This document shows, piece by piece, positions 7,085-15,871 of a DNA stretch of 23,977 bases; positions within the stretch are counted from its first letter, which is position 1; the number at the start of each line of letters is the position of its first letter. The notes beneath the pieces were generated by a model. It did not search any database, was not told the DNA's origin, and saw only the letters and a list, made by a program, of their open reading frames with translations. A program made the translations under genes and the position numbers. Source of the stretch: DATKZH01 sp964475955 (lineage in GTDB: Bacteria > Planctomycetota > Planctomycetia > Pirellulales > Thermoguttaceae); NCBI GenBank assembly GCA_964475955.1, contig CAYYZY010000121.1, forward strand, positions 1 through 23,977, written 5' to 3'.

Positions 7085-8215
7085 CTATACGTCCCGGTCG
7101 CCGACGGTGAGGAACCAGGACTGCTTGTCGAGCACGATGTCGCGCCACGCGCAGTCCGCCGGCGCGTAGCCGAACATCTCGGAACTCTCGGGCCGCAGGC
7201 GAAACCCGAATTCGGCGAACCGGGCGTCCCACGGGTTGCCCTCCAGCGTCGTCATGCTCGCGCTCTTCAAGCCGCGCCGGCGGCCCCCGTGGATCATCGC
7301 GGCGATCAGGTCGCGCGCCGCCGCCTCGTCGTTGGGCGGGAACACGTCCTTGATGCTCGCGCTATCTCCCTCCACGCGGAAAAGCAGGTACCCGCGGAGC
7401 CGCCCCCCCTCGCTCGCTTCCAGGGCGTGCGTTGCGTAGAGCGGGTTCTCCGCGTATCGCCAGTTCAGGTAACGCCCGTCGCGCACGCCGATCGCCCGCG
7501 CGCACCGGGCCGATTCGTCGAACAGTCGGTCGTACCGCTCGTCGAACTTCGGCGACTCGACCAGGCGCACCTCGGTCGACGCCCGGTGCCGCCACTCCCG
7601 GCTGCCGAAGGGCAACATCGGATCGACGACCCACCCCGCCACCGCGGCCAGGGTTCCGCGCCCCAGCTTCTCGTGCAGGTAGGGAGCGGCGCGAAGCGGC
7701 TTGGCATAGCGGAGCATGCGTCCCACGGGCTGATGTCCCACCTTGGCGTGAATTACGGCCATCCGCTCGTTCGGATGGGCATACAGGAAGTCGACCCGCC
7801 CCGCGTCGACCCCCTCCTTGGCGGCCCGGCGCAACTTCATCGCCAGCCCCAGCGTTCGATACTTGGGCAGGATCGAGAAATCGGCCCCGTTCCAGCACGT
7901 CCGCAACTCGCCGTCGACAAGCATCCGTCTCGGCAGAGCGACGGTGAAGCCGACCATCTCGTTCGTCTCGGCGTGCCGGATCGCCCAGAGGACCGCCTCG
8001 CCGTCGGGGTTGGCTTGGTAGAGCCAATCAAAACGGGCCTCATCGGTTGGATTCCTTCGTGTTGCATTGAGCGTCGCAACGCACTCTTTGAGCGAGTTGG
8101 TTACTTGCTCCTCCAATACCCGACACACGGAACTGGGAGAATCCGGCCGCAACACGGCTTCCTCAGACTTGGCGTGATCGTCGATTCTGTACCTCCTCGG
8201 CGCAGACGTCGACAA
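7085..8215 (-). CDS. GNAT-family acyltransferase, double-domain type
   Basis: A 376-residue protein with a GNAT fold in the first half. The CoA-binding segment LPKYRTLGLAMKL (about 116-128) follows a beta strand (WNGADFSI), and then come FLYAHPNERM and a GHQPVGRMLRYAKPL segment. The second half contains the YLNWRYAENPLY motif and a further GNAT-like half (GYLLFRVEGDSASIKDVFP), as in the long GNAT proteins common in bacterial polysaccharide loci. It is likely cytosolic and transfers an acyl group to a sugar or lipid intermediate; the substrate is unknown. Lying just upstream of the ACP cassette, it is a candidate user of the loaded acyl group (inference). The start is uncertain: TTG at 8215, three bases from the methyltransferase stop, or a GTG at codon 21 preceded by GAGGAA. 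Confidence 0.78.
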   Translation of the reverse strand: MSTSAPRRYRIDDHAKSEEAVLRPDSPSSVCRVLEEQVTNSLKECVATLNATRRNPTDEARFDWLYQANPDGEAVLWAIRHAETNEMVGFTVALPRRMLVDGELRTCWNGADFSILPKYRTLGLAMKLRRAAKEGVDAGRVDFLYAHPNERMAVIHAKVGHQPVGRMLRYAKPLRAAPYLHEKLGRGTLAAVAGWVVDPMLPFGSREWRHRASTEVRLVESPKFDERYDRLFDESARCARAIGVRDGRYLNWRYAENPLYATHALEASEGGRLRGYLLFRVEGDSASIKDVFPPNDEAAARDLIAAMIHGGRRRGLKSASMTTLEGNPWDARFAEFGFRLRPESSEMFGYAPADCAWRDIVLDKQSWFLTVGDRDV

Positions 8216-8218
8216 TGG

Positions 8219-8977
8219 CTAACTCCTGTGCCGCAAGCGGGACATCCGCATGTAGAGCCGTGACAGGCAGTCGACGGCTCGGACGGGGAGCTTGCGGAGC
8301 ATCGCCTTGCGTATTCTGAAAACCAAGGGGGATACGTCTGGGACTCTCGCATTTGCGCTGATTTCGTGAGTTTGTATTTGCTCAGGCAGGTCTGCGAGAA
8401 TCGACTGATGTGCGAAGACGAAGCAGTTGTAGCGGTACCAAGGCTCGATGCTTCGGTTCCCGATGACTTGGGGCCTGATCAGATCCACCATGCGATAACC
8501 GCGCTGGTCGAAGAGGTCTCGCCAGTATTCATACGGTTGCTCGTTCACGTGGTGTAGACCGCCGTCTCCAGGCGGCGCCGCCGAGAACAGAATCGTGCGC
8601 CCATGCGCGGCAAGCGTGTCGACAAACGTGTCCGCGCTCGCGGGGGGCAGATGTTCCGCGACCTCGAGCGATTGGACGAAGTCAAACGTCCGTCCGAGAC
8701 GCAGCGGCTCGGACAGGTCATGTGCGATGAATCTTGACGATTCGATTAGCAGCCGATCCGTGTCGACCCAGTGGCCGTCCACTCCGATGTAATCGGCGAC
8801 TCCAAGATCTCCCCACACCTTCAGCCACGCGCCGTTCGCACAACCGAACTCAACCACACTTCTGGGCTGGAAACAACGCTGGACCAGCGGTAGTAGATGT
8901 GCCGCGGACCTGGCGGCGATCCGATCCGTGTACGTGAAGAAATCGGAATCATACATCGATCTGCGTTCTTCGGCCAT
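8219..8977 (-). CDS. Class I SAM-dependent methyltransferase
   Basis: A 252-residue protein. Motif I is VVEFGCANGAW (about 41-51), the acidic end of beta2 is in YIGVDGHWV, and motif IV is FVQSLEVAEHLPP. This is the arrangement of methyltransferase-11/23-type enzymes in glycan loci that methylate sugar hydroxyls or pendant groups. The last 50 residues are basic and Arg-rich (RKAMLRKLPVRA and LYMRMSRLRHRS), perhaps a membrane-surface tail. ATG 8977 is chosen; an ATG at 8956 (MYDSDFF) is an alternative, and neither has a clear ribosome binding site. The acceptor cannot be deduced. Hand counts of 60-base lines here give about 55% GC against 65-68% in the UGD/FemAB region, hinting at a separate origin. 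Confidence 0.82.
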   Translation of the reverse strand: MAEERRSMYDSDFFTYTDRIAARSAAHLLPLVQRCFQPRSVVEFGCANGAWLKVWGDLGVADYIGVDGHWVDTDRLLIESSRFIAHDLSEPLRLGRTFDFVQSLEVAEHLPPASADTFVDTLAAHGRTILFSAAPPGDGGLHHVNEQPYEYWRDLFDQRGYRMVDLIRPQVIGNRSIEPWYRYNCFVFAHQSILADLPEQIQTHEISANARVPDVSPLVFRIRKAMLRKLPVRAVDCLSRLYMRMSRLRHRS

Positions 8978-9006
8978 GGCTTGTCATTCATGAAGTGGTT
9001 CCACCG

Positions 9007-9021
9007 ATCCTGCGCCAGGAT
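9007..9021. repeat. Small perfect inverted repeat between hydrolase and methyltransferase genes
   Basis: ATCCTG-CGC-CAGGAT, a six-base stem with a three-base loop, in the 72-base gap 8978-9049. No T tract follows on either strand, so it is not a convincing terminator. It might slow ribosomes or polymerase, or bind a protein, or be chance. Confidence 0.3.
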
Positions 9022-9049
9022 GGGCCTCCCGCCCTCGCACGAAAGTCTG

Positions 9050-10183
9050 TCAAGGTCGACTACTCGATCTCATGGCGATCGCGCGGACAATCACACGCAA
9101 CGCATTGTCCGATATGCTGTGCTCGTGGTTTCCTTCATCCACATAGACACCAAACGTACCCGTGCCAAGAGCGTCAACGACTTGCGACACGGCCTCGACA
9201 TACAACACGTGTTTGCCGGCGGAAAAACAGCTGGGATCCGTCTCATTGAGCACCTGAAGCTGTCTTCGACCCGGCCCGGTTGCTCCAAGCACGTACAGGT
9301 CAAGGTAGTTGGCAACCGAGTACAAACTCGGCAGCGTCTGTTCGAAGTCACCCCACTCCTTACCGGTGGAACGAAGGCAAATGGGATAGGATCCCGCCAC
9401 GGGATAACTGCATGCTATCCGCGGATCGATCGCGGCGCTCAGGGTCGTCGTCCATCCACCCCCGGAAATGCCAATCATGGCAACGAGCTTGTAGCCGAAG
9501 TGCTGATCCGCGTAGTTCAACACCGCGATGACCGGTTCAACGAAAAACCGAATGGGACGGTCCAGGAACTTGAGCCGGTCGTGCGTCGTCAGTGCCAGAG
9601 GGCCGACCCCCGGAACTTCCACGGTGGGCTGGTTGTTCATGCCCAGGAGTGGCATCGACAGCGCAATGACCGAGCAGCCGTTCTCCAGAAAGGTCTGGAT
9701 CGTGTTCCGCCCCCGTTTGAAGTGTCCTCGATGCCGCTGGTAGTAGATGACGACGCAATCTGCATCACCCGTCGCGGGATGGAAGTGGTACGCAACGGAT
9801 CGCAATCCGTAATCCATGTCGATCTCGAGGCGATCGATCCGCGTCAGGCTCCGCAGACCGGCAAAAGCCTCATCTTCAACGCCTTCGAACACGTGCGCTG
9901 GCATGACGGCTCTCGGAAGACCTGATTCTCCCCAGATGTACTGAACGAGTTGGTCACGCTTCTCGGAAACGGCCTTTGCTGAGTCGATCGTAATCAAGGC
10001 CCGCATCTGATCGGCCGAAGGAAGCGTGGGCGATTTCGAATCGTCGTCTTGTTGTGTCGCGGCTTCCTTGATTGCTCGCAGCCAGGTGTAAGGCGGAAGC
10101 TGATACTTGTGAACGCAAATGCCGTAGCAGAAGCTCAGTAGCATGGCGAAGCCAATTGCGCAGACAAACCTGAGACGATTCAT
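9050..10183 (-). CDS. Membrane-anchored alpha/beta hydrolase (esterase/depolymerase-like)
   Basis: A 377-residue protein. An N-terminal hydrophobic segment (about 6-24, after MNRLR) would act as an uncleaved anchor or signal, placing the enzyme outside the cytoplasm. The core has an alpha/beta-hydrolase fold: VVIYYQRHRG as the strand and oxyanion region, the nucleophile elbow GISGGGW (S240), and candidate acid and base D316 (NETDPSCF) and H353 or H355 (EGNHEHS). It resembles large-lid esterases and acyl hydrolases rather than a known named enzyme. A role in removing or transferring ester groups on the glycan is inference. ATG 10183 follows GGGCGAGCAGG. The frame also stays open to an ATG at 10234, but that would split the hydrophobic segment from the N-terminus. 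GC is lower than in most neighbours. Confidence 0.8.
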   Translation of the reverse strand: MNRLRFVCAIGFAMLLSFCYGICVHKYQLPPYTWLRAIKEAATQQDDDSKSPTLPSADQMRALITIDSAKAVSEKRDQLVQYIWGESGLPRAVMPAHVFEGVEDEAFAGLRSLTRIDRLEIDMDYGLRSVAYHFHPATGDADCVVIYYQRHRGHFKRGRNTIQTFLENGCSVIALSMPLLGMNNQPTVEVPGVGPLALTTHDRLKFLDRPIRFFVEPVIAVLNYADQHFGYKLVAMIGISGGGWTTTLSAAIDPRIACSYPVAGSYPICLRSTGKEWGDFEQTLPSLYSVANYLDLYVLGATGPGRRQLQVLNETDPSCFSAGKHVLYVEAVSQVVDALGTGTFGVYVDEGNHEHSISDNALRVIVRAIAMRSSSRP

Positions 10184-10238
10184 GCCTGCTCGCCCTTTGT
10201 TTGCCAGAGCATCTCTTGGTCCGTAGCTGACCAACTGG

Positions 10239-10251
10239 AGTCTCTGAGACT
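10239..10251. repeat. 13-base inverted repeat overlapping the AsnB stop codon
   Basis: AGTCTC-T-GAGACT is a perfect inverted repeat that covers the first bases of the TAG stop of the amidotransferase gene. It sits in the 66-base gap before the hydrolase gene. There is no T tract. It could be a weak structure or operator, or chance. Confidence 0.25.
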
Positions 10252-12130
10252 ACAGGTACCTCTGCCGCCAGAACTCCAGGACGACGAGCGGCCAGAGGAG
10301 TTGGCGGTGGTTGCGTTTACCTTGCATGTGTTCGTCGAGGATACGGCGGAGGAACCCGGGGTCGACGCAACCGCCTTCGCGGACTCGCTTTTCGGAGAGC
10401 GTGTCGAGGGTGAATTCCCGCAAGGGGCCGCGGAGCCAGGCGTCGAGCGGGATATCGAACCCGCGCTTGGGCCGCCGGACGATCGAGCGCGGCAACAGCG
10501 GTTCCATCGCGCGGCGAAGGATGTACTTGAGCCTCCAGCCGTTCACCTTGAGGCGGCTGGGGATCGTGGCGGCGAACTCCACTAGGTTGTGGTCGAGAAA
10601 CGGGACCCGGACCTCCAACGAATTCGCCATGCTCATCCGGTCTACTTTCACCAGCAGGTCGTCCTGGAGATAGAGCTTCAGGTCGCAGTAGAAGATTCGG
10701 TCGAGCAAGTCATCGCCCTGGAATTGCTCCTCGATTCGGGTGACGGCTGCGAAGGGGTCGCGCCCGTTGCCGTTGAGCCCTCGTAGTCGCTCGCCAGCGA
10801 GCTGTTGCTTCTGCTCGGGACTGTAGGCGCCCCACCAAAGGGAATTGGCGACGGCGGGCCGAAACCGGGCGCCGGAGGTGAACTTGCGCGCCCGGAAGCT
10901 GAAGCCCATGTGGCTCCTGGACGGCGGCAGAAGGGATACGGCGTGCCGCAAGGTTTCTCGCGCCGCGCTAGGTAGCCGGCGATAGACCCGTGCCAGCTTG
11001 TGGGCCCGATAGGTCTCGTACCCGCCAAACGTCTCATCGCCTCCATCGCCCGACAGAGCGACGGTGACGTGTTGCCGCGCGAGTTGGGACACCAGAAAGG
11101 TGGGGATCACCGAGGCGTCGGCAAGCGGCTCGTCCAGGAAGCCAACCAGCGTGGGCAGCAATCGCTTCACGTCGGCCGCGGTCAGCGTTAGGAAGTGGTG
11201 GTTTGTTCCGAAGGCTTCGGCGATTTCGCCGGCGGCGTCGAGTTCGTTGTAGTCCCTATCGTCAAACCCGATCGAGAACGTGTCGATAGGCACGCCCAGT
11301 TGGTGCATCGTGGCCACAACCGAGCTGGAATCGATGCCGCCGCTCAAGAGAACGCCCAGGGGGACATCCGATCGGAGACGCACCCGGACGCTCTCGCGAA
11401 AACGGCTTCGAATGGCTTCAGCGCAGGTCGGCTCGTTGCCCAACGCGGGGTCAGGAAGAAACGACACGTCCCAGTACGATTCGCTTCTGGCGACGCCGTC
11501 CTCCCAAACCACGCGCGTGCCTGGCGGGAGCTTGGCGATTCCGCGAAAGGCCGTCCGCGGAGCGGGAATGTACTCGTAGGTCAGGTATTCCGAGATCGCC
11601 TCCGGATCCATTTCGGGTCGAACGGCCGGGTGCTGCAAGAGGGACTTGAGCTCCGACCCGAAGAGGAACACGTCTCCCGTGTGGGCCGTGTATAGTGGTT
11701 TGATTCCAAGCCGATCGCGCGCCAGCAGCAATCGCTGGTTGCGGCTGTCCCAAATGGCGAGCCCAAACATGCCATTGAGCCGGTCCACGCACTGCGGACC
11801 GTGGTCCTCGTAGAGGTGGACGATCACCTCTGTGTCGGTTTGGGTCTGGAAACGGTGCCCACGGGCCACGAGGTCTTGGCGCAACTCACGGTAATTGTAG
11901 ATCTCGCCGTTGAAGACGATCGCGATCGTCCCATCTTCATTGAAGATCGGCTGATGGCCCGAGCTGAGGTCGATGATACTGAGGCGGCGCATGGCCAATC
12001 CGACGCCGCCGTCGACGTGGCATCCGGCGTCGTCCGGACCGCGGTGTGCCAGCGCATCGCGCATCCTCAGCAGCACGTCCCGCGCGACCGGCTCGTCGGT
12101 TCTGTTGATGATTCCGCAGATTCCGCACAT
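10250..12130 (-). CDS. asnB: Glutamine-dependent asparagine synthase-type amidotransferase
   Basis: A 626-residue class II amidotransferase. The ATG at 12130 puts the N-terminal nucleophile cysteine at position 2 (MCGICGI). The glutaminase half shows AHRGPDD, RRLSIIDL, FNGEIYNYREL and QTDTEVIVH. The synthetase half has the PP-loop LLSGGIDSS (263-269) and the later GDGGDETFGGYE. Family chemistry: glutamine and ATP supply an amide to an acyl-adenylate of a carboxylic acid. In length and motifs it fits the amidotransferases of exosortase A-type polysaccharide loci better than housekeeping AsnB. Given the uronic-acid-forming dehydrogenase nearby, amidation of a hexuronate or of an acyl substituent is plausible (inference). 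There are 14 bases between the upstream stop and this ATG, with no Shine-Dalgarno site, so re-initiation may be used. Confidence 0.93.
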   Translation of the reverse strand: MCGICGIINRTDEPVARDVLLRMRDALAHRGPDDAGCHVDGGVGLAMRRLSIIDLSSGHQPIFNEDGTIAIVFNGEIYNYRELRQDLVARGHRFQTQTDTEVIVHLYEDHGPQCVDRLNGMFGLAIWDSRNQRLLLARDRLGIKPLYTAHTGDVFLFGSELKSLLQHPAVRPEMDPEAISEYLTYEYIPAPRTAFRGIAKLPPGTRVVWEDGVARSESYWDVSFLPDPALGNEPTCAEAIRSRFRESVRVRLRSDVPLGVLLSGGIDSSSVVATMHQLGVPIDTFSIGFDDRDYNELDAAGEIAEAFGTNHHFLTLTAADVKRLLPTLVGFLDEPLADASVIPTFLVSQLARQHVTVALSGDGGDETFGGYETYRAHKLARVYRRLPSAARETLRHAVSLLPPSRSHMGFSFRARKFTSGARFRPAVANSLWWGAYSPEQKQQLAGERLRGLNGNGRDPFAAVTRIEEQFQGDDLLDRIFYCDLKLYLQDDLLVKVDRMSMANSLEVRVPFLDHNLVEFAATIPSRLKVNGWRLKYILRRAMEPLLPRSIVRRPKRGFDIPLDAWLRGPLREFTLDTLSEKRVREGGCVDPGFLRRILDEHMQGKRNHRQLLWPLVVLEFWRQRYL

Positions 12131-12144
12131 GGGCGTTGTGTCGA

Positions 12145-13248
12145 CTATCGGGGGCACGGCGTTGGTCTTCCGGCAGAATCGGCCGGCGACCATTCCGTGT
12201 CGTTTGAAAGCACTTGTCGGACGACGTAGATCTTCCGTCCGGACGCGGCGTGGTACGTACGGGTCATGACTTCCAGTGTGAGGCCGGTGGAGACCAGTTG
12301 CACTCCGAGCAGCATCAACAGCAAGGACAGAATCAGGTTGCCGAGGTGGTTGTTGATGACGAGGTCGCCGAAGTAGTACAGGCCGGCAATGATCGCCGCG
12401 AGGGCGAACCCCGCTGAGAACAAGGTCCCCCCGACCATGCCAAACAAGTGCAGAGGTCTCGATATGTAGCTGATCAGGAACTTGACGGTGAGCAGGTCGA
12501 AAAGGACCCGAAACGTGCGGGAGATCCCGTAGTTCGACCTGCCGGAGCTTCGTGGCACGTTACGAATCGGCACCTCGGCAATCGAGACTCCCTTCCAACT
12601 TAGCAGGGCGGGGACGAATCGATGAAGCTCCCCATGGAGTTCCAGGTCCTCAAGGATCTCGCGGCGATACGCCTTGAACGTCGTCCCGAAGTCGTGAAGG
12701 GGTACGCCGGAGAGCTTGGCCATCAGCCAATTCGCCACTCGAGAGGGGATGCGCCGCATCACAAGGTTGTCGACTCGGCGCTCTCGCCAACCACTCACGA
12801 GGTCGTACCCTTCGTCGATCTTCTCAAAGAAGCTGGGCAGATCGTCCGGGACGTGTTGGAGATCGCCGTCCATGGTGATGATGACCCGCCCCCGCGCGTG
12901 GTCGATGCCGGCCGCCAATCCGGCGGTTTGCCCGAAGTTCCGACGGAGCCTCACCACGCGGACGTGCTCGGGGTCCCGCTCGTAGAGGTTCCTTAGCAGC
13001 GCGAACGTGCGGTCGCGGCTTCCGTCGTCGACGAAGACGATCTCGTAGGGGCCGCCGCGCTCGATCAGTTGCTCTTCCAAGCGGCGATGGAGCTCGTCGA
13101 CCGAGTCGGCTTCGTTATAGAGCGGCACGACGATCGAGAGCTCCGGCGCGTCCCCCGTTTCGCGGGCGTGCGGCTCGGCTTTCATCGCGGGTGCGCAGGC
13201 GTCGACGGAGGACGCGCTTTTGGATACCAGTCCGGCAGACCTGTTCAT
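12145..13248 (-). CDS. GT2 polyprenyl-phosphate sugar synthase (GtrB/ArnC/DPM1-like)
   Basis: A 367-residue protein. The GT-A domain has the motifs SIVVPLYNEAD, VFVDDGSRDRT (DDGS 74-77), LRRNFGQTAGLAAG and MDGDLQH (DxD 127-129), in the order seen in GtrB, ArnC and dolichol-phosphate mannosyltransferases. Two C-terminal transmembrane helices follow (about 265-290 and 300-325). It should move a sugar from a nucleotide donor to undecaprenyl phosphate on the cytosolic face. The ATG at 13248 overlaps the stop of the GT-C-like gene (ATGA) and is preceded by AAGGGTGG; the frame further upstream, to 13371, is inside that gene and is rejected. Coupling to the GT-C-like gene suggests that its Und-P-sugar is that protein's donor. 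Confidence 0.92.
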   Translation of the reverse strand: MNRSAGLVSKSASSVDACAPAMKAEPHARETGDAPELSIVVPLYNEADSVDELHRRLEEQLIERGGPYEIVFVDDGSRDRTFALLRNLYERDPEHVRVVRLRRNFGQTAGLAAGIDHARGRVIITMDGDLQHVPDDLPSFFEKIDEGYDLVSGWRERRVDNLVMRRIPSRVANWLMAKLSGVPLHDFGTTFKAYRREILEDLELHGELHRFVPALLSWKGVSIAEVPIRNVPRSSGRSNYGISRTFRVLFDLLTVKFLISYISRPLHLFGMVGGTLFSAGFALAAIIAGLYYFGDLVINNHLGNLILSLLLMLLGVQLVSTGLTLEVMTRTYHAASGRKIYVVRQVLSNDTEWSPADSAGRPTPCPR

Positions 13249-14852
13249 TGTTTTACCACCCTTCTTGCAGCGACGGTCGGCTTCGTGAGAACTGTCAGAT
13301 TCCCCCGCTTGAAGGAACCCTGGAAACCGCGTTCTCTGAACATGTTTTGCACTTCCGCGGGACTCCTCCAAAGGAGGATCGCATCGTAGGCGGCGGCAGC
13401 CGCCTCGATCTGCTCAGCGGCCGGGGCTTCCGTATCGACCGTGGGAAACCCGGAGAGATTCCGGTAGTCCTTGTACCAGATCCAGTACAACGTGTTGTTT
13501 CGGGCAAGGCTGTTGCCGCTTGCGCCGCCCCGGGCCAATGCGTAATAGGCGTCGGCGCGTTTCAGCGGGTCCAGCCCGTAGCTCAGCTCCCAATCCTCGG
13601 AACGCGGATCGGCCCAGGAGAGCGGAAGGAGCTTTGCACGCGGGGGAACGGCGGAGATACCGGCCAGGTACTCGGCCACTTCATCGCTGCGGCTTCGCAG
13701 CCCTTGCGTGATGGGAATCAACGTGGCCAGCGTCACCGCGGCGGCGACCGCACAAAACGCGACCTGGCCTCGGCGCGCGGCAATGGGGCGCGGAATCGCC
13801 AGAACCATCATGAAGATGAAGGGGATGATGCGGACGTCGGCCTTGTGCCAGCCGATCATGTCCCACGGCATCAGCAGGTACAACAGACCCACCGCCAGCA
13901 GGACGACCAGCATGGGCTCTTTGACCATCACGTTCGGGTTTACGTACCATTTGCGGTACGTGAATTGGCCGTGCCTGCGCAGCAACGCCCAAACCGCAAC
14001 CGCGCCGACGGCTCCCAAGAGGGCAAGCGACAGCAGGTTGGCCACGGGCGACAGCGCAGTCGCTCCCCGGTAGAAGACGTTTTGGACCTTGTCGGAGATG
14101 GTCAGGAACTTGACGTCCGGATCGACCCACGCTCCGTAGCGAAACGACCAGCCGAGGAACGCTGCCAAGAGGACTAGGCTCGGAATGTACCCGCGAAAAA
14201 CGACCCCCACCACGCGGGCAGGCGACCGGGTGGCGGCAAACTCGAAGGCCGCCAGCAGCAGCCCGGTGACGGCCAACGCCACCGGGTGCGTGAAGTATTG
14301 CAGCAACACGAGGGCGTTGAAGAGGAGCGTCGACCGCACGCTCCAGGCTTGGCGGTGCTTCAGGAAGTACCCGAACACAATCAGGCCGATCGACACCCCC
14401 GCGTGAAAATTCATGTATCCCCGCATCAGCGAGAAATCGTATAAAAGCGGCAGGCACGCCAGCCCGTATATCTCCCGGCCCCGCCCCAGCCGCCGCAGGA
14501 AATAGAACAGGGCACAGGGCCTGAGCAGAACGACCAGGCTCACCCAGATCTTGTGGGCCACCAGCGGGCTGAACACCAGGAAGAGCAAGTTCAAGCCGAC
14601 GTTCTGAAGCAGGTACGGCACCGGGAAGACGTGCCAATCGAAATGCGAGGAATAGCCGAACGCGGGGTTGTCGAACTCGTGCTGCATGAACGAAATCAAA
14701 AGCAGCGACGGCCCATTCTGGCTCGGGAAGTAGCCGCAAAGCCAGATGGGCACGATGCAAACGAGGGACAAGACCGCCGCCACGAGCCAGAAGTAGGGCG
14801 GCAGGCTGCGGCAACGTTCGGTGGTCGGTAGCTCGTGGTTCATCGCTCCCAT
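13245..14852 (-). CDS. Polytopic membrane protein, probable GT-C-type glycosyltransferase
   Basis: A 535-residue protein with about ten hydrophobic helices between residues 20 and 400 and a soluble C-terminal part of about 130 residues containing SWADPRSEDWELSYGLDP. After the first helix comes a long loop, FPSQNGPSLLL then QHEFDNPAF (E59, D61), in the position of the acidic first-loop motif of GT-C enzymes. GT-C proteins use polyprenyl-phosphate sugars on the outer face of the membrane. Sequence alone does not name the family, so this is a fold-level call. It is translationally coupled to the GtrB-like synthase (ATGA overlap), the usual donor-maker and user pairing. ATG 14852 or ATG 14843 (preceded by GGGAG) could be the start. 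Confidence 0.7.
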   Translation of the reverse strand: MGAMNHELPTTERCRSLPPYFWLVAAVLSLVCIVPIWLCGYFPSQNGPSLLLISFMQHEFDNPAFGYSSHFDWHVFPVPYLLQNVGLNLLFLVFSPLVAHKIWVSLVVLLRPCALFYFLRRLGRGREIYGLACLPLLYDFSLMRGYMNFHAGVSIGLIVFGYFLKHRQAWSVRSTLLFNALVLLQYFTHPVALAVTGLLLAAFEFAATRSPARVVGVVFRGYIPSLVLLAAFLGWSFRYGAWVDPDVKFLTISDKVQNVFYRGATALSPVANLLSLALLGAVGAVAVWALLRRHGQFTYRKWYVNPNVMVKEPMLVVLLAVGLLYLLMPWDMIGWHKADVRIIPFIFMMVLAIPRPIAARRGQVAFCAVAAAVTLATLIPITQGLRSRSDEVAEYLAGISAVPPRAKLLPLSWADPRSEDWELSYGLDPLKRADAYYALARGGASGNSLARNNTLYWIWYKDYRNLSGFPTVDTEAPAAEQIEAAAAAYDAILLWRSPAEVQNMFRERGFQGSFKRGNLTVLTKPTVAARRVVKQ

Positions 14853-14886
14853 CTTGCTCGTTCCCCAGTGATCCGAAACGCCCTTC

Positions 14887-15837
14887 TCATATCGGGTCGG
14901 CGGCCGTCGACTCGACTTCCGAAACGCCCCATTCGTTCGGCGCTTGCCGGGATCCGCACCCCCGGTTGCCGGCCGCCCGGCCCGCAGCGACCTGCCCGTA
15001 GTGGATCAGGTCGACCCCGGCGGCGCGTACCGCTTCGGCAACTTGCGGGTCGGTCAGCGTGCGGAGCTCCGTTTCCCGCTGTTCGGTGAGACGAGTCCCC
15101 GTGCCCGTCAGCTCCTCATCGCAGTTGCCCGGATGGACCATCAGCTCCGCCGTGCCGTGGGAAAGCGAGGCGATCCATCCGACGAGCCACGGCACCGTCA
15201 CCTTGCCCGTTCGGAGCGTGCCGGCAAAGGCGTCGGTGGTGTACAGGGGCGTGCGGCGAAGCAGCCGACGGCTCACGCTGGACGCTCCGTTGATCAGAAA
15301 CGTGCGCACCGCGTCGCTCGGGCAGGAAGCAAGCTCTTTCCATCCAAGCCGTTCGAGCGGTAAACGGACGGCCCCCACGCCCCGCGCCCGAGCAACTTGA
15401 GTCACCACCGAGAAAAAGGGCGGATACGCATGGACGTGCTTGTGCGAATCGACGTGGGTCGGCACGATGTCGGCCCGGAGAACTCGATCGATCTGGGCCT
15501 CCACTTCGCGCCGCAACTGCTCCGCATTGAGCCTCCCGGCCAGGTGTCGCCGAACCAAGGCGAATTTCGAGAGGAGGTTGCCTCGGCGGTCCAGAAGTGA
15601 CGGCACGTCACTGGGCCGGGAAACCGGCTCGCCTTCGACCAGGTTCAGGTGGACGCCCACGCCCAGCTCCGGGCACGACCCGGCCAGACGGACCGCGTCC
15701 TCGAACGCCGCGCCGTTGGCCATCAGGGTCGCGCTGGTAAGGATGCCGTTGCGATGGGCCTCCACAATCCCGGCGTTCACGCCGTTGGTCTGGCCGAAGT
15801 CGTCGGCGTTGACAATCAACCGTGTCGTTGAATCCAT
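14887..15837 (-). CDS. ChbG/HpnK (YdjC)-family carbohydrate deacetylase
   Basis: A 316-residue protein with the family signature: LIVNADDFG (D12/D13), GVHLNL (H63), THVDSHKHVH (H128, D130, H132) and MVHPGN near the C-terminus. These are metal-binding and catalytic residues of ChbG/HpnK enzymes, which remove N-acetyl groups from amino sugars or glycolipids. Probably cytosolic; it may act on an N-acetylhexosamine precursor or lipid-linked intermediate here. ATG 15837 (MDSTTRLIVN) gives the normal length. The open frame reaches 16035 but adds 66 low-complexity Arg/Pro residues that overlap the preceding gene, so it is rejected. Only a weak AGAG precedes the start. Confidence 0.9.
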   Translation of the reverse strand: MDSTTRLIVNADDFGQTNGVNAGIVEAHRNGILTSATLMANGAAFEDAVRLAGSCPELGVGVHLNLVEGEPVSRPSDVPSLLDRRGNLLSKFALVRRHLAGRLNAEQLRREVEAQIDRVLRADIVPTHVDSHKHVHAYPPFFSVVTQVARARGVGAVRLPLERLGWKELASCPSDAVRTFLINGASSVSRRLLRRTPLYTTDAFAGTLRTGKVTVPWLVGWIASLSHGTAELMVHPGNCDEELTGTGTRLTEQRETELRTLTDPQVAEAVRAAGVDLIHYGQVAAGRAAGNRGCGSRQAPNEWGVSEVESTAADPI

Positions 15838-15871
15838 TTCGCTCTGCGTTCCGCGCGGCGTGCGCTGCGTG

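Noticed and set aside
13249..13371. Longer N-terminus for the GtrB/ArnC-like protein
   Set aside because: It lies within the GT-C-like gene, whereas the ATG at 13248 has a Shine-Dalgarno-like AAGGGTGG and an ATGA overlap.
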